Assembly: GCA_002633005.1 (NCBI GenBank)
Contig: NMRA01000175.1
Location: forward strand, 199,677 to 261,676
DNA: 62,000 nucleotides
Source: Phoronis australis
Taxonomy: Eukaryota; Phoronida; Phoronidae
Direction of reading: 5' to 3'
Below the pieces are notes generated by a model that saw only the letters and a list, made by a program, of their open reading frames with translations, was not told the origin of the DNA and ran no database searches. A program made the position numbers and the translations under genes. Below are positions 35,216 to 44,721 of this stretch, in pieces. Each line of letters starts with the position of its first letter. The first letter of the stretch is position 1.

Positions 35216-35589
35216 AGCTTTCGAGCAAGTAGAGCTCTTCGTCAGCTGAGTTGAAAAGCAAAAGTTAAAATATATGCCTACCTGTCTGTGTTTTACCTCA
35301 GGGGTCCGTTTCAAATAGTGTCTTTAGACTAAGTCAGAAATTTGGTTTCACGCTCCGTGCAACTACTTCTAAAAAATGAAATCACACTTGAACAAAAGTG
35401 GAAAATTCCTGTGGATATACACTTAACTGCTGTTGCTAGTAACTGAGACACTATCTATAAATTATTTCTAGACTGTGATGCGCGCATAGTTACTTGGCTT
35501 AATTNGGGGGGGGCAGAATTCTGTCTTTACTCTAAGGTCATTTATCTTCACACAGGCCCCTGGCGAAGAAGCCCATGTGCTCGAAAGCT
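35216..35589. mobile_element. MITE-like element with AGCTTTCGAGCA ends
   Basis: AGCTTTCGAGCAAGTAGAGC with CTTCGTCAG at 35216-35245 is mirrored by CTGGCGAAGAAGCCCATG...TGCTCGAAAGCT at 35560-35589. The interior is non-coding and broken by an 'n' at 35505 next to a G-run. Similar 'gctcgaaagct' ends are common in short invertebrate repeats. Confidence 0.5.
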
Positions 35590-36922
35590 GAGTGAGTTTG
35601 TGTTATGTCTTATTTCATTGTCGTTATATACTTTATATAGACACGTTATTTTCAGAGTAAAAAGTGAACCATTGCAAAAAATATACATGTATTATCCCTC
35701 GTGCATATATTATTGTTGACATAATTACACTTTCTCAGAATGGTTCTTGGACTCAAACAAAACTTTCAGCCTACGCTTGCGCTGGATAGCTGTTTAGACG
35801 AAACGAAAGCCCCAGCGAAAACGGGCGCATTCCGTACCGCGACACACTTGATGAAAAATATTTCGTTTGTAGAACGCCAAATCATAATTTTCTCCCGTAA
35901 TTCAGCGTTCCAGACTCGGCGAGTGGCCAACCAATCGCTTTAGTGGGGACCATTTTGTGAGTCTATGCTGGGAACGTGCCGAGTTTATTCGTGAAACAAG
36001 AGCCTTTCACTAGAGTGATTTTGCACGGTCGAGAGAGTGCGCGCCCCAGGATCGATCATCCAGTTTGAAAATCGGAATGTCGATGGCAAGGACGGTCATT
36101 TCGTTGAGAAGCACGATGAGAAATTAATGAAAATGTTGCGACATTGTTTGATTCATTAGCAGGCCATTCAAACTTGATGTGAACATCAGCTTTTGGCGAT
36201 TCCTTGAAGTAGGCATCGCAAGCGATACCACAGTAACTGTGTCGAACGACGGCCGAATCATACATTTTCAAGAGCTAAATTTATTTTTATAGGCCCGTTC
36301 ATGCTAGTAAAAGTTTTGTGAAAGAAAATCGGAGAAACAAGAACTCTAGAACTTGATAGTCTTCACAAGACTCTTAAAAATTCCACAAAACTCTGCTTCT
36401 AGAAATCAAACTGAAAATTATTGCAGTTAAGCTATGTATGTCAACCAAATATGCCAGTCACAATTTGAATTTTAAATATTTGAGTCATTTGCTGGCATTT
36501 TTCAATTATTCTAGTCTTTGTTTTCATAAAAATTGAATTCAAACATATTTACAGTGTTAAGTAATTGTTAAAAAGGGACAACGTTAACACCGTTTTAGAA
36601 CAAGGGAACGTTAACCCACAAGTGATTTTGTACAGAAAACGACGAAAATATGGTCATCCAGTTATTTTATATATTTTGATGGTATGTTTTTGTTTGAGAA
36701 AGAGTGAGAAGACAGCGATGCTCTCGCAGCTCGACGCACTGTCACAAGCCACAAATTGTCGCAAAAAATACATTTTGTTATCCAAAATCTACTGTACACA
36801 AACTGTTGAAATTTGTGGATTGTGGCAGTTGCTACAGTTTTTGGCCTTACAGTCCACGGCTCAATTTAAAATGAAACGCAGAGAAGAAAAGCATATTTGA
36901 ATGAGATGTTTTATACTTTTAG

Positions 36923-37425
36923 ACGATTCGGATTTCCAGACAACACAATCTGTAATCGTTGTGACACGTGGTGAGAATGAAAAAACATCGACTGGCACGC
37001 CAGACTCGACAACACGGACACAGACAACACGGACGGAGACAACACAAAGTGTAACCGTCACGCCACCTGGTGAAAGTGAAGTAACATTGACATCAGATAT
37101 GTCAGTCTCAACAGAACAGACTTTAAAACGTGTCGATGTGACAGTGGGAGGCGATACCAAATCCTGCAACGTTTGCCATAGTACGCAGAACGGGTGTTAT
37201 TTTTCAATACATCGCCGCAGAAAATTAAGACGAAGAAGCCCAACGCAAATCAAAACAGTTAAGTCAGTGACAGAGTGCATATTTTTGTGCATGCAAAGTG
37301 GTCAGTGCTTGAGCTTAAGTATTGGCAAGTTTGAAAATGGAAAGTCTTTGTGCGAATATGATGGTATGCAACCTCCAACCAGTTTCGAGAGCGAACACTA
37401 TGATACTTACATTTTTATAAAGTAA
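36923..37425 (+). CDS. Exon 4: mucin-like linker and PAN/Apple-like domain
   Basis: Acceptor TATACTTTTAG ends at 36922; AC completes GAC with exon 3's G, followed by 166 codons and a stop at 37425. The first 75 or so residues are rich in Thr, Ser and Pro with repeated TTRT/TTQSV motifs, typical of an O-glycosylated stalk. The remainder (about residues 246-331 of the 331-residue model) has seven cysteines arranged like a PAN/Apple domain: CNVCHSTQNGCYF, then SVTECIFLCMQSGQCLSLSI and KSLCEYDG, ending YDTYIFIK. PAN domains bind proteins or carbohydrates outside the cell. No membrane segment follows, so the product should be secreted. The terminal exon is complete. Confidence 0.75.
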
Positions 37426-37509
37426 ATTGTAAAGACCGCGGTGATCCAACGATGCCGGACATTTATTCTGATAAAATATCCTTTTGTTTTTAAACTTTTT
37501 TGCTCTATA

Positions 37510-38195
37510 CCACCCAATCAGAAAACATTACCCCCCAGGTGGAAAACATTATCACCCTAGTCAAAAACGTTAGCATCCAGATGGAAAACATTATCACCTG
37601 CGTAGAATTGCCACTCAGGTGGAAATGTCGCAGGTGGAAAACATTTCCACCAGGAGGAAATTATTGCTACCCGGGTTGAAAGATTTCAACCTAATTGTAA
37701 GACATTTCCACCTGGATAAGTGCTGGTAAAATGTACCACCAACACCACGTAAAAACATTTCCACCTCGATGGGAAACATTACCATATGGGTGTAAGACAT
37801 TTCAACCTGGGTAGAAAGCATTTACCTCCTAGAACGAAAACATCGCCCGTGTGGTAAACATTACCAACCTGAGGTAAAACATTTCTACCGCGATGGAAAA
37901 CAAAGCCACCTGCTTTTCCATCCGGTGATAGTGTTTACCACCTGAACGGTAGTGTTTTCTCCCGGAGTGGAAACGCTTTCCACCTAGGTGGTTATATTTT
38001 CCATCGGGGTATGAAAACGTTTTCTACCCGGGCCGTAATGCTTTCCAACCGGGTGGTAATGTTCCCACCGAGTTCTTGCAATTTCCATCAGGGCTCAAAT
38101 GTTTTACGCACATTACGTTTTCCAATTGGTTGGAAATATTATATATGTTTTCTACCTGGGCGATATTTTCCACGTGGGCGGTAAAAAGCAAAAGA
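37510..38195. repeat. Palindromic array that reverses orientation midway
   Basis: About 690 bp of diverged 20-25-bp units with a GGTGGAAAACATT core. From about 37515 to 37905 the core reads GAAAACATT...CC on the plus strand (at least 15 copies). From about 37925 on it reads as the reverse complement (AATGTTTTCC, GTAATG.TTTCCAACC). The unit itself is near-palindromic, so the array can fold on itself at two scales. It starts 85-90 bp after the stop codon of exon 4. Confidence 0.78.
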
Positions 38196-38338
38196 TTTTC
38201 CAACACAAATAGAAAACTTTTTGATGTTAAAAATGCCTGGCTGTGCTGTATAATGGTTTTGTTTAAAAGAGAAAGGAATGAACAAAACAACAAGTGTCAT
38301 CAACTATCGTGAAGTTAGTATGCGGGTAGTGGTCTATA

Positions 38339-38344
38339 AATAAA
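38339..38344 (+). promoter_or_regulatory. Candidate polyadenylation signal
   Basis: AATAAA on the plus strand 914 bp after the exon-4 stop and about 75 bp before the Harbinger element. If used, the palindromic array would lie in the 3' UTR. It is a single hexamer in AT-rich DNA, so weak evidence. Confidence 0.3.
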
Positions 38345-38897
38345 GAGTTTACATCATGAACGTGTGTCTTAAAAAGAAATTTATTAGTACATCTTAAGAG
38401 ATTTGATACCTGTTGCTAAAGCCCCCGTCACACCAGACGCGCGGTGTCACTACGGTTTTTGTTCAAAATCCCCATCACCGTAGTGACACGGCCATTAGTG
38501 TTTTATAGTTTTCCTCTAACCGTCACACATGTGTTCTTTCTTCACGGTGGTACTGAGGAACCAGGGCGGAACCACGGAACCACGGCGGTGACATTGTGGA
38601 CATGGCGATCCCATTGAGTTACCACTGCAGATTGATGGCGGTGCCACGGCGATCATTGGCGGCAGGACTGTAATATTGGCGGCAGCACTGCGGAGCCAGT
38701 GAGGTGCCACTTCGGTGATGGCGGTACTACTGAGGGAGCGTTGTGGCATTAGGACTGCCCTATGAGGTCCGCGCGGCGGCTATATATGGAAGGTGGTTTT
38801 CGGTCGAGTTCCTTCCCATTTTCGCTCCTGCTGAGGACGTTGCTACTGTTATTACTGTTATTACTTTAGTTATTATTACTGTTACCATCACTTAGTG

Positions 38898-39245
38898 ATG
38901 CCGCCGAAACGTGCTACAACAGGACGGACTGTCGGAGTGAGGAAAGCCAGCAAGAAGTCACATACTCCAACACCAGAAGATGATGAGTCTTCACAAGATG
39001 AGCACGCTGATTGTGCTGCTGGTGCTGAAGATGCTGCTGAATCTGACCACCAGTCCGTAGCTAGCCAACCAAAGAATAAAAAGTCCGTACTGATCTGAAT
39101 GAGGAGGAAGCCATGGCGGACTGGCTATGAGACCACCGGAGCTTTATAACAAGAAGCTCAATGTTCATAAAGATAAGGTGAAGAAGGACTCGGTGTGGGA
39201 TGAGCAGGCAGCCAGACTTGATAAGCCAGTAGCTTTCCTGTTGGT
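38898..39245 (+). pseudogene. Harbinger accessory (MADF/Myb-like) protein remnant
   Basis: ATG at 38898 opens MPPKRATTGRTVGVRKASKK followed by an acidic Ser/Glu/Asp-rich stretch, then a stop at 39096-39098. In another frame just downstream (from about 39128) RPPELYNKKLNVHKDKVKK followed by DSVWDEQAA resembles a MADF/Myb-SANT-like helix set ('LYd....yk.k..k..lW..iA'). At least one frameshift separates the parts. In Harbinger elements such a protein escorts the transposase to DNA. Confidence 0.6.
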
Positions 39246-39347
39246 ATGGTATCACGCATCAAACATGTATCAATATCCACCAACATATAACCAGAGGATA
39301 TGGTAATCGGCGTCAATTAGTCCCAACAACACCACTAAAAAGAATCC

Positions 39348-39835
39348 TTAATAACTGCTGGGCGGCTTGCGAATTGCGATGTGCTTCCCACCCAGAGCCC
39401 CACAGGCATAAGGGACGTTCCAGAGCTGCTCGAACTTGTCACGTACAGCTTTCCATTTGTCTTGGGTCGTAAGGCACTGCATCACCTCGTCTCTAAACGC
39501 TTCAACGATGGCCTGGAAGAATTCTTTGACCAGCACAGATAGTGTGTTTGCTGGGATCCGGAAATCGAACTTCATGCTTGCGTATGTGTCTCCAGAGTAG
39601 AAGCTAGGTGGCCTGGAAGAATTCTTTGACCAGCACAGATAGTGTGTTTGCTGGGATCCGCAAATCGAACTTCATGCTTGCGTATGTGTCTCCAGAGTAG
39701 AGGCTAGGTGGCGAAGAGTTGCAGCCAGCTTCGTCCCTGGGTGCAAGGCATTTCTATAGTTGGTGTCGTTCTTCGTGATACGGGGTCCAATCCTGGCAAG
39801 TAGCTCATCAAACATCTCGGGTTGAATCTAGCTGA
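39348..39835 (-). pseudogene. Harbinger (HARBI1-like) transposase remnant
   Basis: Reading leftward from about 39835: MFDELLARIGPRITKNDTNY, then ALHPGTKLAATLRHL, then (after a frame change) FDFRIPANTLSVLVKEFFQA and EQLWNVPYACGALGGKHIAI. This is the N-terminal part of a Harbinger DDE transposase. The first catalytic Asp, normally in GAxDGKH, reads Gly (GALGGKH), and the C-terminal two-thirds with the remaining D and E are absent. A 100-bp tandem duplication (39510-39609 repeated at 39610-39709) further disrupts it. Not functional. Confidence 0.8.
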
Positions 39836-40832
39836 GGAAATTCTGGAACGAGTCTGGATCTTCTCTTCTGAGCTCGACCATAAGCTGGTTGCAGTGGCCA
39901 AATTGCTCACGTCTCACATCACCCAGCCAAGGTCTCACTCAGCATATTATTCGTCTTGCTCGTCTTCTTCTTCGCTTCAGGCAATCATTTCTTGCTTATC
40001 TTCTACCTGTTGTATGGCGATCTGTTATCATCTGTCATTCTGTTGAGCTTTCAATACTGACTGTCGATCTGAACTGTTTACAGAATTTTAGAACGTTGAA
40101 ATTTAAGCAGAAAATCGATCCAAGCTTTTATACTACAAAATAGGCCCGCAGTAGCACCGTGCAAGCACCTCATTGCAACCTCTGTGGAAACGCCATTGCC
40201 GTACAAGCACCTCAATAACACCGCCGGCACCGACGTAGAAACGCGGTGGCACCGCAGTATAAGATCGCCAAATTTTCTAAAATTCCTCCCCGACTCCGCA
40301 GTGGTACCCCCATACCCGCAGTGCTCCCGTGGTAGTACCGTGTTAGCACCACCATAACCGCAGTAGAACCGCCACGGTATCGCCGTAGGGTCGCAAGTCT
40401 ACGTTTTCGGTGATTGCACAGCTGTTGTACTGCGGAAGCACTTCGATGATGGAGGTGCTTCTTCGGTCATTGTACGGTGTCACGGCGATCCCACTGCGGA
40501 TTGGCCCAACCCACGGAGACACTGCAGAAGTTTTGAACATGTCTAAAGTTTCTGCTGTGCTACCGAGAAGGTTCGTGGTTTTGACAATTTTCCACGGCTC
40601 TACGGCGATCACTAGCGGAACCACTGCGGAACCACTGCGGAACCACGGCGATCATGGCAGTGCCACTGCGGTTTATGCCGTACAAGCACCGCAGTGGCAC
40701 CGCACCTCCGGTGTGACTGGGGTATAAAAAACAAGTCAAACATCTTTTTTAAAAAATGGCAGACGTCCGTCTCCTCTGTTGTTGTTTTTACCAGTGCGAT
40801 ACTGAGAAGTTGTGAGGAAGGTTCGCGTAGAT

Positions 40833-41082
40833 ATGAAAAGGTGCGTTTGTGGAGGCTGTATTAACAGCAGTTTGACTTAGTACATCTCTGTGTTCAAATT
40901 TCCTATTAAATATGTAAAAGTTGCGCAGAAATGGCATCGGTTTGTGCGCCGCACGAAAGTGAGGAATGTCGGGAGCCTCACTTTGTTCGGCACATTTTAA
41001 GGAAGCGTGTTTCGACCAAATACAAAAACGGTTTTACGATGAAGGATTCGTCACTTTGCAAGTGCAGTTGCAAATTTTATAA
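40833..41082 (+). pseudogene. THAP zinc-finger remnant
   Basis: From ATG 40833 the reading MKRCVCGGCINSSLT, a stop, YISVFKFPIKYVKVAQKWHR, then after a 1-base frame change CSAHFKEACFD, follows the THAP C2CH pattern (CxxxGC.N ... FP ... W ... C..HF...CF). One in-frame TAG and one frameshift make it a pseudogene. THAP domains bind DNA and occur in P-element transposases and host regulators; no transposase follows here. Confidence 0.6.
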
Positions 41083-43400
41083 ATAACGAACAAACTGCTT
41101 CCAGTATATGGCGAATGATGCCAGGCCCTCATCCGTGGCCCATATTGAGTGCTACGACACGTAGGCTTATGCATTGTGTTTAGACTGTTCTCACTCCATC
41201 ATGGCATTAGTGAATACGAGTGACCCAGGTTGACTTTGGCCTTCGTCAGTGATTATTAAGTGTCTATTTTAATGAATATTGACCGCCCATTGGTTCGGTT
41301 GTTGTGGCTCACATATGCCTGCAGCATTTCTCGTGAAGGTGGGTCCAGTTCATAGGACCTCGGGCCGACGAAAGTTCGCTAAGTGGGAAATCGAATTCAT
41401 TGTCTGATTCTTCGAGTACTTGAGTACTGATGCTCGTATCGTCTTTCCTATCTGTCTGCATACTAACTGTCCAGTTCTCTCTCAAAATCGTCTTCGTCTT
41501 ATGATATTCTGTGTTTTGCCATTGCAATTGTCAACTGACCAAACGTCTTCCATCCATTACATCATTTGGCGGGAAAGTTGGAACTAACTACTTTTTCTTG
41601 AAAATTAAAAAATTCGCAAATATTTGACATAAAAACTGCCTATTTTGTTAGATTTTATGGTATTCATTTCATATTAGCTATCTGAAACCTCAAAACTAAG
41701 AAAATGCATTGTGGGAACTCTTTAAGTGTACTATTGGCAGCGGTTTTCAAAACGGTGTTTTTTGTGACTATAATTCAGTTTTAATAAACTCTGTATTACT
41801 GTCATGTCTGATCACGAGAGTCCTTGTCTTATCACAAACAATAAATAAATAGAGATGCCAACTTCACTATCAGACCAGCATGACTGCTGATCATTGTGAT
41901 TTATGATGAATGGGACACTCAACATTACAAAAGGAAAGAGTTTCGTCTATAGAATTCCATGCAGGCAAACGCTTTCTCGAAATCAATAACAGCAACTCGA
42001 TCATTTTTCTCTAACATTTTGATACATTCAGCGATTGCAGCTAAAGCTAACTTATAAGTGATATCAGGAAGAGATAACTGATTATCTCTTCCTGGTGATA
42101 TTAAGCAGAGATATAGGACAGCCCCATAACTTTAGATAATGTCTGCATTCGTTATTAGTTCCATCCTTCTGAGTCCAAGGTAATTGTCTGATGTGAAAAC
42201 AGAACGTTCCAATATTGAGCTCTTGTTATAAATCATCCTTTATAAACAACTAATACTTTCACGTTGTTTCTTCTTGGCCAAATTAGCAGTAAAAACTGAG
42301 AGCAACTGCTTATAACGCATTGTATTTACTTACATAAAATGTTCAACGTAAGTACGTCCATTATCGTCTAAAAGTGACAACAGTGATTTCTCTAAACTAA
42401 CAGGGTATATGATATAAGTATACTAATCCTACATTTATGTCTTTAGTGTCGTTACTGGTGTCAGACTACTGTTTTCAGTTGCTCTTGATTGGCAGTGGAC
42501 CTTTTGTGGTTTTCTGTTTTTTGATCATGATGGACTGATGCAACATCGAAACGTTGTATATATGTAAACACGATGATTTGTTAGCAGTCGCCCTCACTTT
42601 TCTAATTAATTAATTTTTTGGAAGTCACGGGGCGGACACATTTCTTTGTTGGCGCACGCGCCAATCCTGTTTCCGCACGAAGTTCCCTTCGCTTGAACCA
42701 ATTCGTGTAACCTGGACTAAAATCTCTCCGCACAAATCAATTGTGAAAACAAGAAAAAATGATGTTTGTGAAAGATGCTATTGAACTTCCATGGAGCTCA
42801 ACAATACATTGTCGGTTGTCCTTGTGTGCCTTGATCCCGTGAACACGAGTCTTGATAACGAATCCATAATTTTGCGATGATGTCATGTCCGTCAGCGAAC
42901 AACGAAATGCTTCTTTGAGACGCGAAAAGTATTCCGGTAACTGGAATATACGTCCATGAGACAGCAATAGTGTGAGCCAGAGAAGAATTTTGTGCTCAGG
43001 CATACTATTTACTTTCCAAGCTAACACTAGCATATATTATCTTACTGTGGTCCGGTCAGACTATCTCTATACATAACCACATGCGACATTTTTAGACGAA
43101 TAAAGCACGACGTTATATTGCAATATCACATCAAAATCAATGCCAAGCGACTTCTGCTACCCTTTCTTGTATATTGTCTTTTTGCAGAGCTATTTTTGAG
43201 TGGTCTTAGGAAATGTCGTCCATTTCCGCAACGTATTTGTCTTCTAGGTAAGCCGACCCGTGGACGAGACGGTCCTGCCACCTAGTGACTGTCGAATAGG
43301 CCTGCGCGCCGCTCACGGGCAGCAAAGTCAAGGTGCCTTAAGGTAGACTGGTCAGTTAATTCAAAAATCTAGTTCGAAAGCATGCTATTCGTGATTCCTG
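41083..43400. other. No gene recognised; part of an old duplicated segment
   Basis: About 41755 onward resembles 45717 onward. A minus-strand open frame at 42737-43033 (98 codons) has no recognisable family and is not present in the duplicate segment, so I leave it uncalled. Confidence 0.4.
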
Positions 43401-43860
43401 CTACGAACAATGAGGAATATCAGTCAACAGCTTCAGAATGTCGATGCAGACAAATGATGGAATCACCAACACAGCAATGGTTAACTCTTGAATCAAGCTG
43501 TAGTATTCCAATGTGCTTTGTCCCAGTTCTGCAGCGGTCGTTGCCAAGGCTGCCCGCAAATAGCACCTGATAATCGGCAACAAAATATATGATGAAACCT
43601 GAAAAGATAAAGTGCATACAATATAAAATAATATGTATTTCGGTAAAGCGATACACGGGCGAAATTGAATAAAAAGGCGAAAACGACGGCGAAAGCGAAG
43701 TTAACGACGATGCTGATGACGACAAAATTGTGGCAGGCAATTACGCCTGAAACAATAACACTGACATAAACGACGACGCCAACGATTGACGCCGACGTAG
43801 AGCACACCACTGGCGATAAAGAAGATAGCAACGACAACAAGAGCAACGCAGAGCGTTGAA
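41755..43860. repeat. Old segmental duplication, copy 1
   Basis: Collinear, clearly diverged similarity to 45717-48305: shared stretches near 41770/45722, 42120/46080, 43250/47720 (CCCGTGGACGAGACGGTC), the transporter terminal exon (43401/47879) and a GAC-rich tract (43680-43850 / 48135-48300). Each copy has its own insertions. Unlike the haplotype duplications, the divergence is high and no N-break separates the copies directly. Confidence 0.7.
43401..43598 (-). CDS. SLC52 riboflavin transporter, terminal exon
   Basis: After a strong acceptor on the minus strand (TTTATCTTTTCAG, AG at 43599-43600), 198 bases read VSSYILLPIIRCYLRAALAT..., ending ...IDILKLLTDIPHCS and a stop at 43401. Two hydrophobic segments separated by an amphipathic stretch align without length change with the last two helices of SLC52 proteins ('VASWVLFSGCLSYVK...' to '...FPLVNVLRLF' pattern). 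Entry phase is 0, matching the donor ATG|GTTAGT at 50098 of the main exon, exactly where that exon runs out of transporter sequence. Joined, they give a protein of normal family length (about 500 residues). The long distance (6.5 kb) and modest identity are the caveats. Confidence 0.6.
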   Translation of the reverse strand, partial: VSSYILLPIIRCYLRAALATTAAELGQSTLEYYSLIQELTIAVLVIPSFVCIDILKLLTDIPHCS

Positions 43861-43976
43861 ATGCGCCCACAATTGCACCGCATACGGTATCCTTCTAGGG
43901 TTGTTTATTGGTACCATAAAGTGGCCAGTAGAGGGCATATATGTAGTATGTTGTACTTTGCAAAATGGAAAGGCAT

Positions 43977-44242
43977 NNNNNNNNNNNNNNNNNNNNNNNN
44001 NNNNNNNNNNNNNNNNNNNNNNNNNNNNNNNNNNNNNNNNNNNNNNNNNNNNNNNNNNNNNNNNNNNNNNNNNNNNNNNNNNNNNNNNNNNNNNNNNNNN
44101 NNNNNNNNNNNNNNNNNNNNNNNNNNNNNNNNNNNNNNNNNNNNNNNNNNNNNNNNNNNNNNNNNNNNNNNNNNNNNNNNNNNNNNNNNNNNNNNNNNNN
44201 NNNNNNNNNNNNNNNNNNNNNNNNNNNNNNNNNNNNNNNNNN
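43977..44242. other. Assembly gap (266 N)
   Basis: An N-run in intergenic/intronic sequence. Open frames passing through it are artefacts. Confidence 0.98.
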
Positions 44243-44342
44243 TCCTCTACATAGTAAGCACATACATGCCAATTTTCACAATCATCCTTTGAGCGGTTTG
44301 GTTGATAGAGGGGTGGAAGCACAAAAACAGACTCGAAAACAG

Positions 44343-44720
44343 TAAAAATGGCCACTAGGTGGCGCAAACTATGTCGAATCCATCCGAAAACGGCAGGATA
44401 GCGTCATCTCACTACTAGGTGCCTACATACCAAATTTCATGAAAATCCGTTCAGGACTTTTGAAGATACAAAGGTAAGCGTAAAAAACTAAAATTGCCAC
44501 TAGGGGGCACACCGGTAGTCGGATCCGTCCGAAAGTTCGCACATGCCGTCCCATTCATGAATGGAACATATGTGTCAAATTTCATGAACGTATGTCAAAG
44601 GGTTTTGGAGATAGAGCAGCGGACGCCGGACGCCAGACGCCGGACGCCGGACAGACGCCGCCCGGACGGAATGACGGACGGACGGACGGACGGACGGACA
44701 GAGATGACGGCATAATGCGT
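44343..44720. repeat. Dispersed repeat with GACG tandem tail
   Basis: Two diverged units of about 135 bp (44343-44474 and 44487-44614) share GCCACTAGGNGGC, a CCGTCCGAAA-type word and CAAATTTCATGAA. They are followed by GGACGCC and GACG tandem repeats (44620-44700) and a palindromic ATATAAATATGTGGGCGCATAA. This looks like a repeat family's 3' end and carries no credible protein. Confidence 0.65.
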
Positions 44721-44721
44721 C

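Larger units (their letters stand above)
26795..36922 (+). other. Intron 3 of CTLD-mucin-PAN gene (model)
   Basis: This 10.1-kb stretch is dominated by the fold-back transposon at 27153-30057 and a MITE at 35216-35589. Between 30060 and 35200 I find no gene, only AT-rich sequence with homopolymer C near 33979. Open frames at 32862-33281, 34277-34555 and 36056-36271 show no recognisable motif. Confidence 0.45.
38420..40724. mobile_element. PIF/Harbinger transposon, degenerate
   Basis: Terminal inverted repeats AGCCCCCGTCACACC (38420 on) and, reversed from the right end, TACCCCAGTCACACC, are flanked by TAA at 38417-38419 and 40725-40727, the 3-bp TWA target duplication typical of Harbinger. 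The ends are GC-rich, with many short subterminal repeats (CACGGCGATC, CCACTGCGG). Inside are a plus-strand DNA-binding-type protein remnant and a minus-strand transposase remnant, the usual two-gene layout. Both are broken, so the element is probably not autonomous now. Confidence 0.88.

Noticed and set aside
37510-38195. CRISPR array
   Set aside because: The repeats are diverged, near-palindromic and without regular unique spacers, and the genome is eukaryotic.
43680-43870. Hydrophobic Val/Ile-rich frames antisense to the GAC-rich tract (also 48135-48300)
   Set aside because: They look like a membrane protein but arise from a low-complexity GAC/GACG tract, and the two copies are in different broken frames.
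43741-44367. Frames running through the 266-N gap
   Set aside because: Unknown bases were translated as X; there is no evidence of coding on either side.
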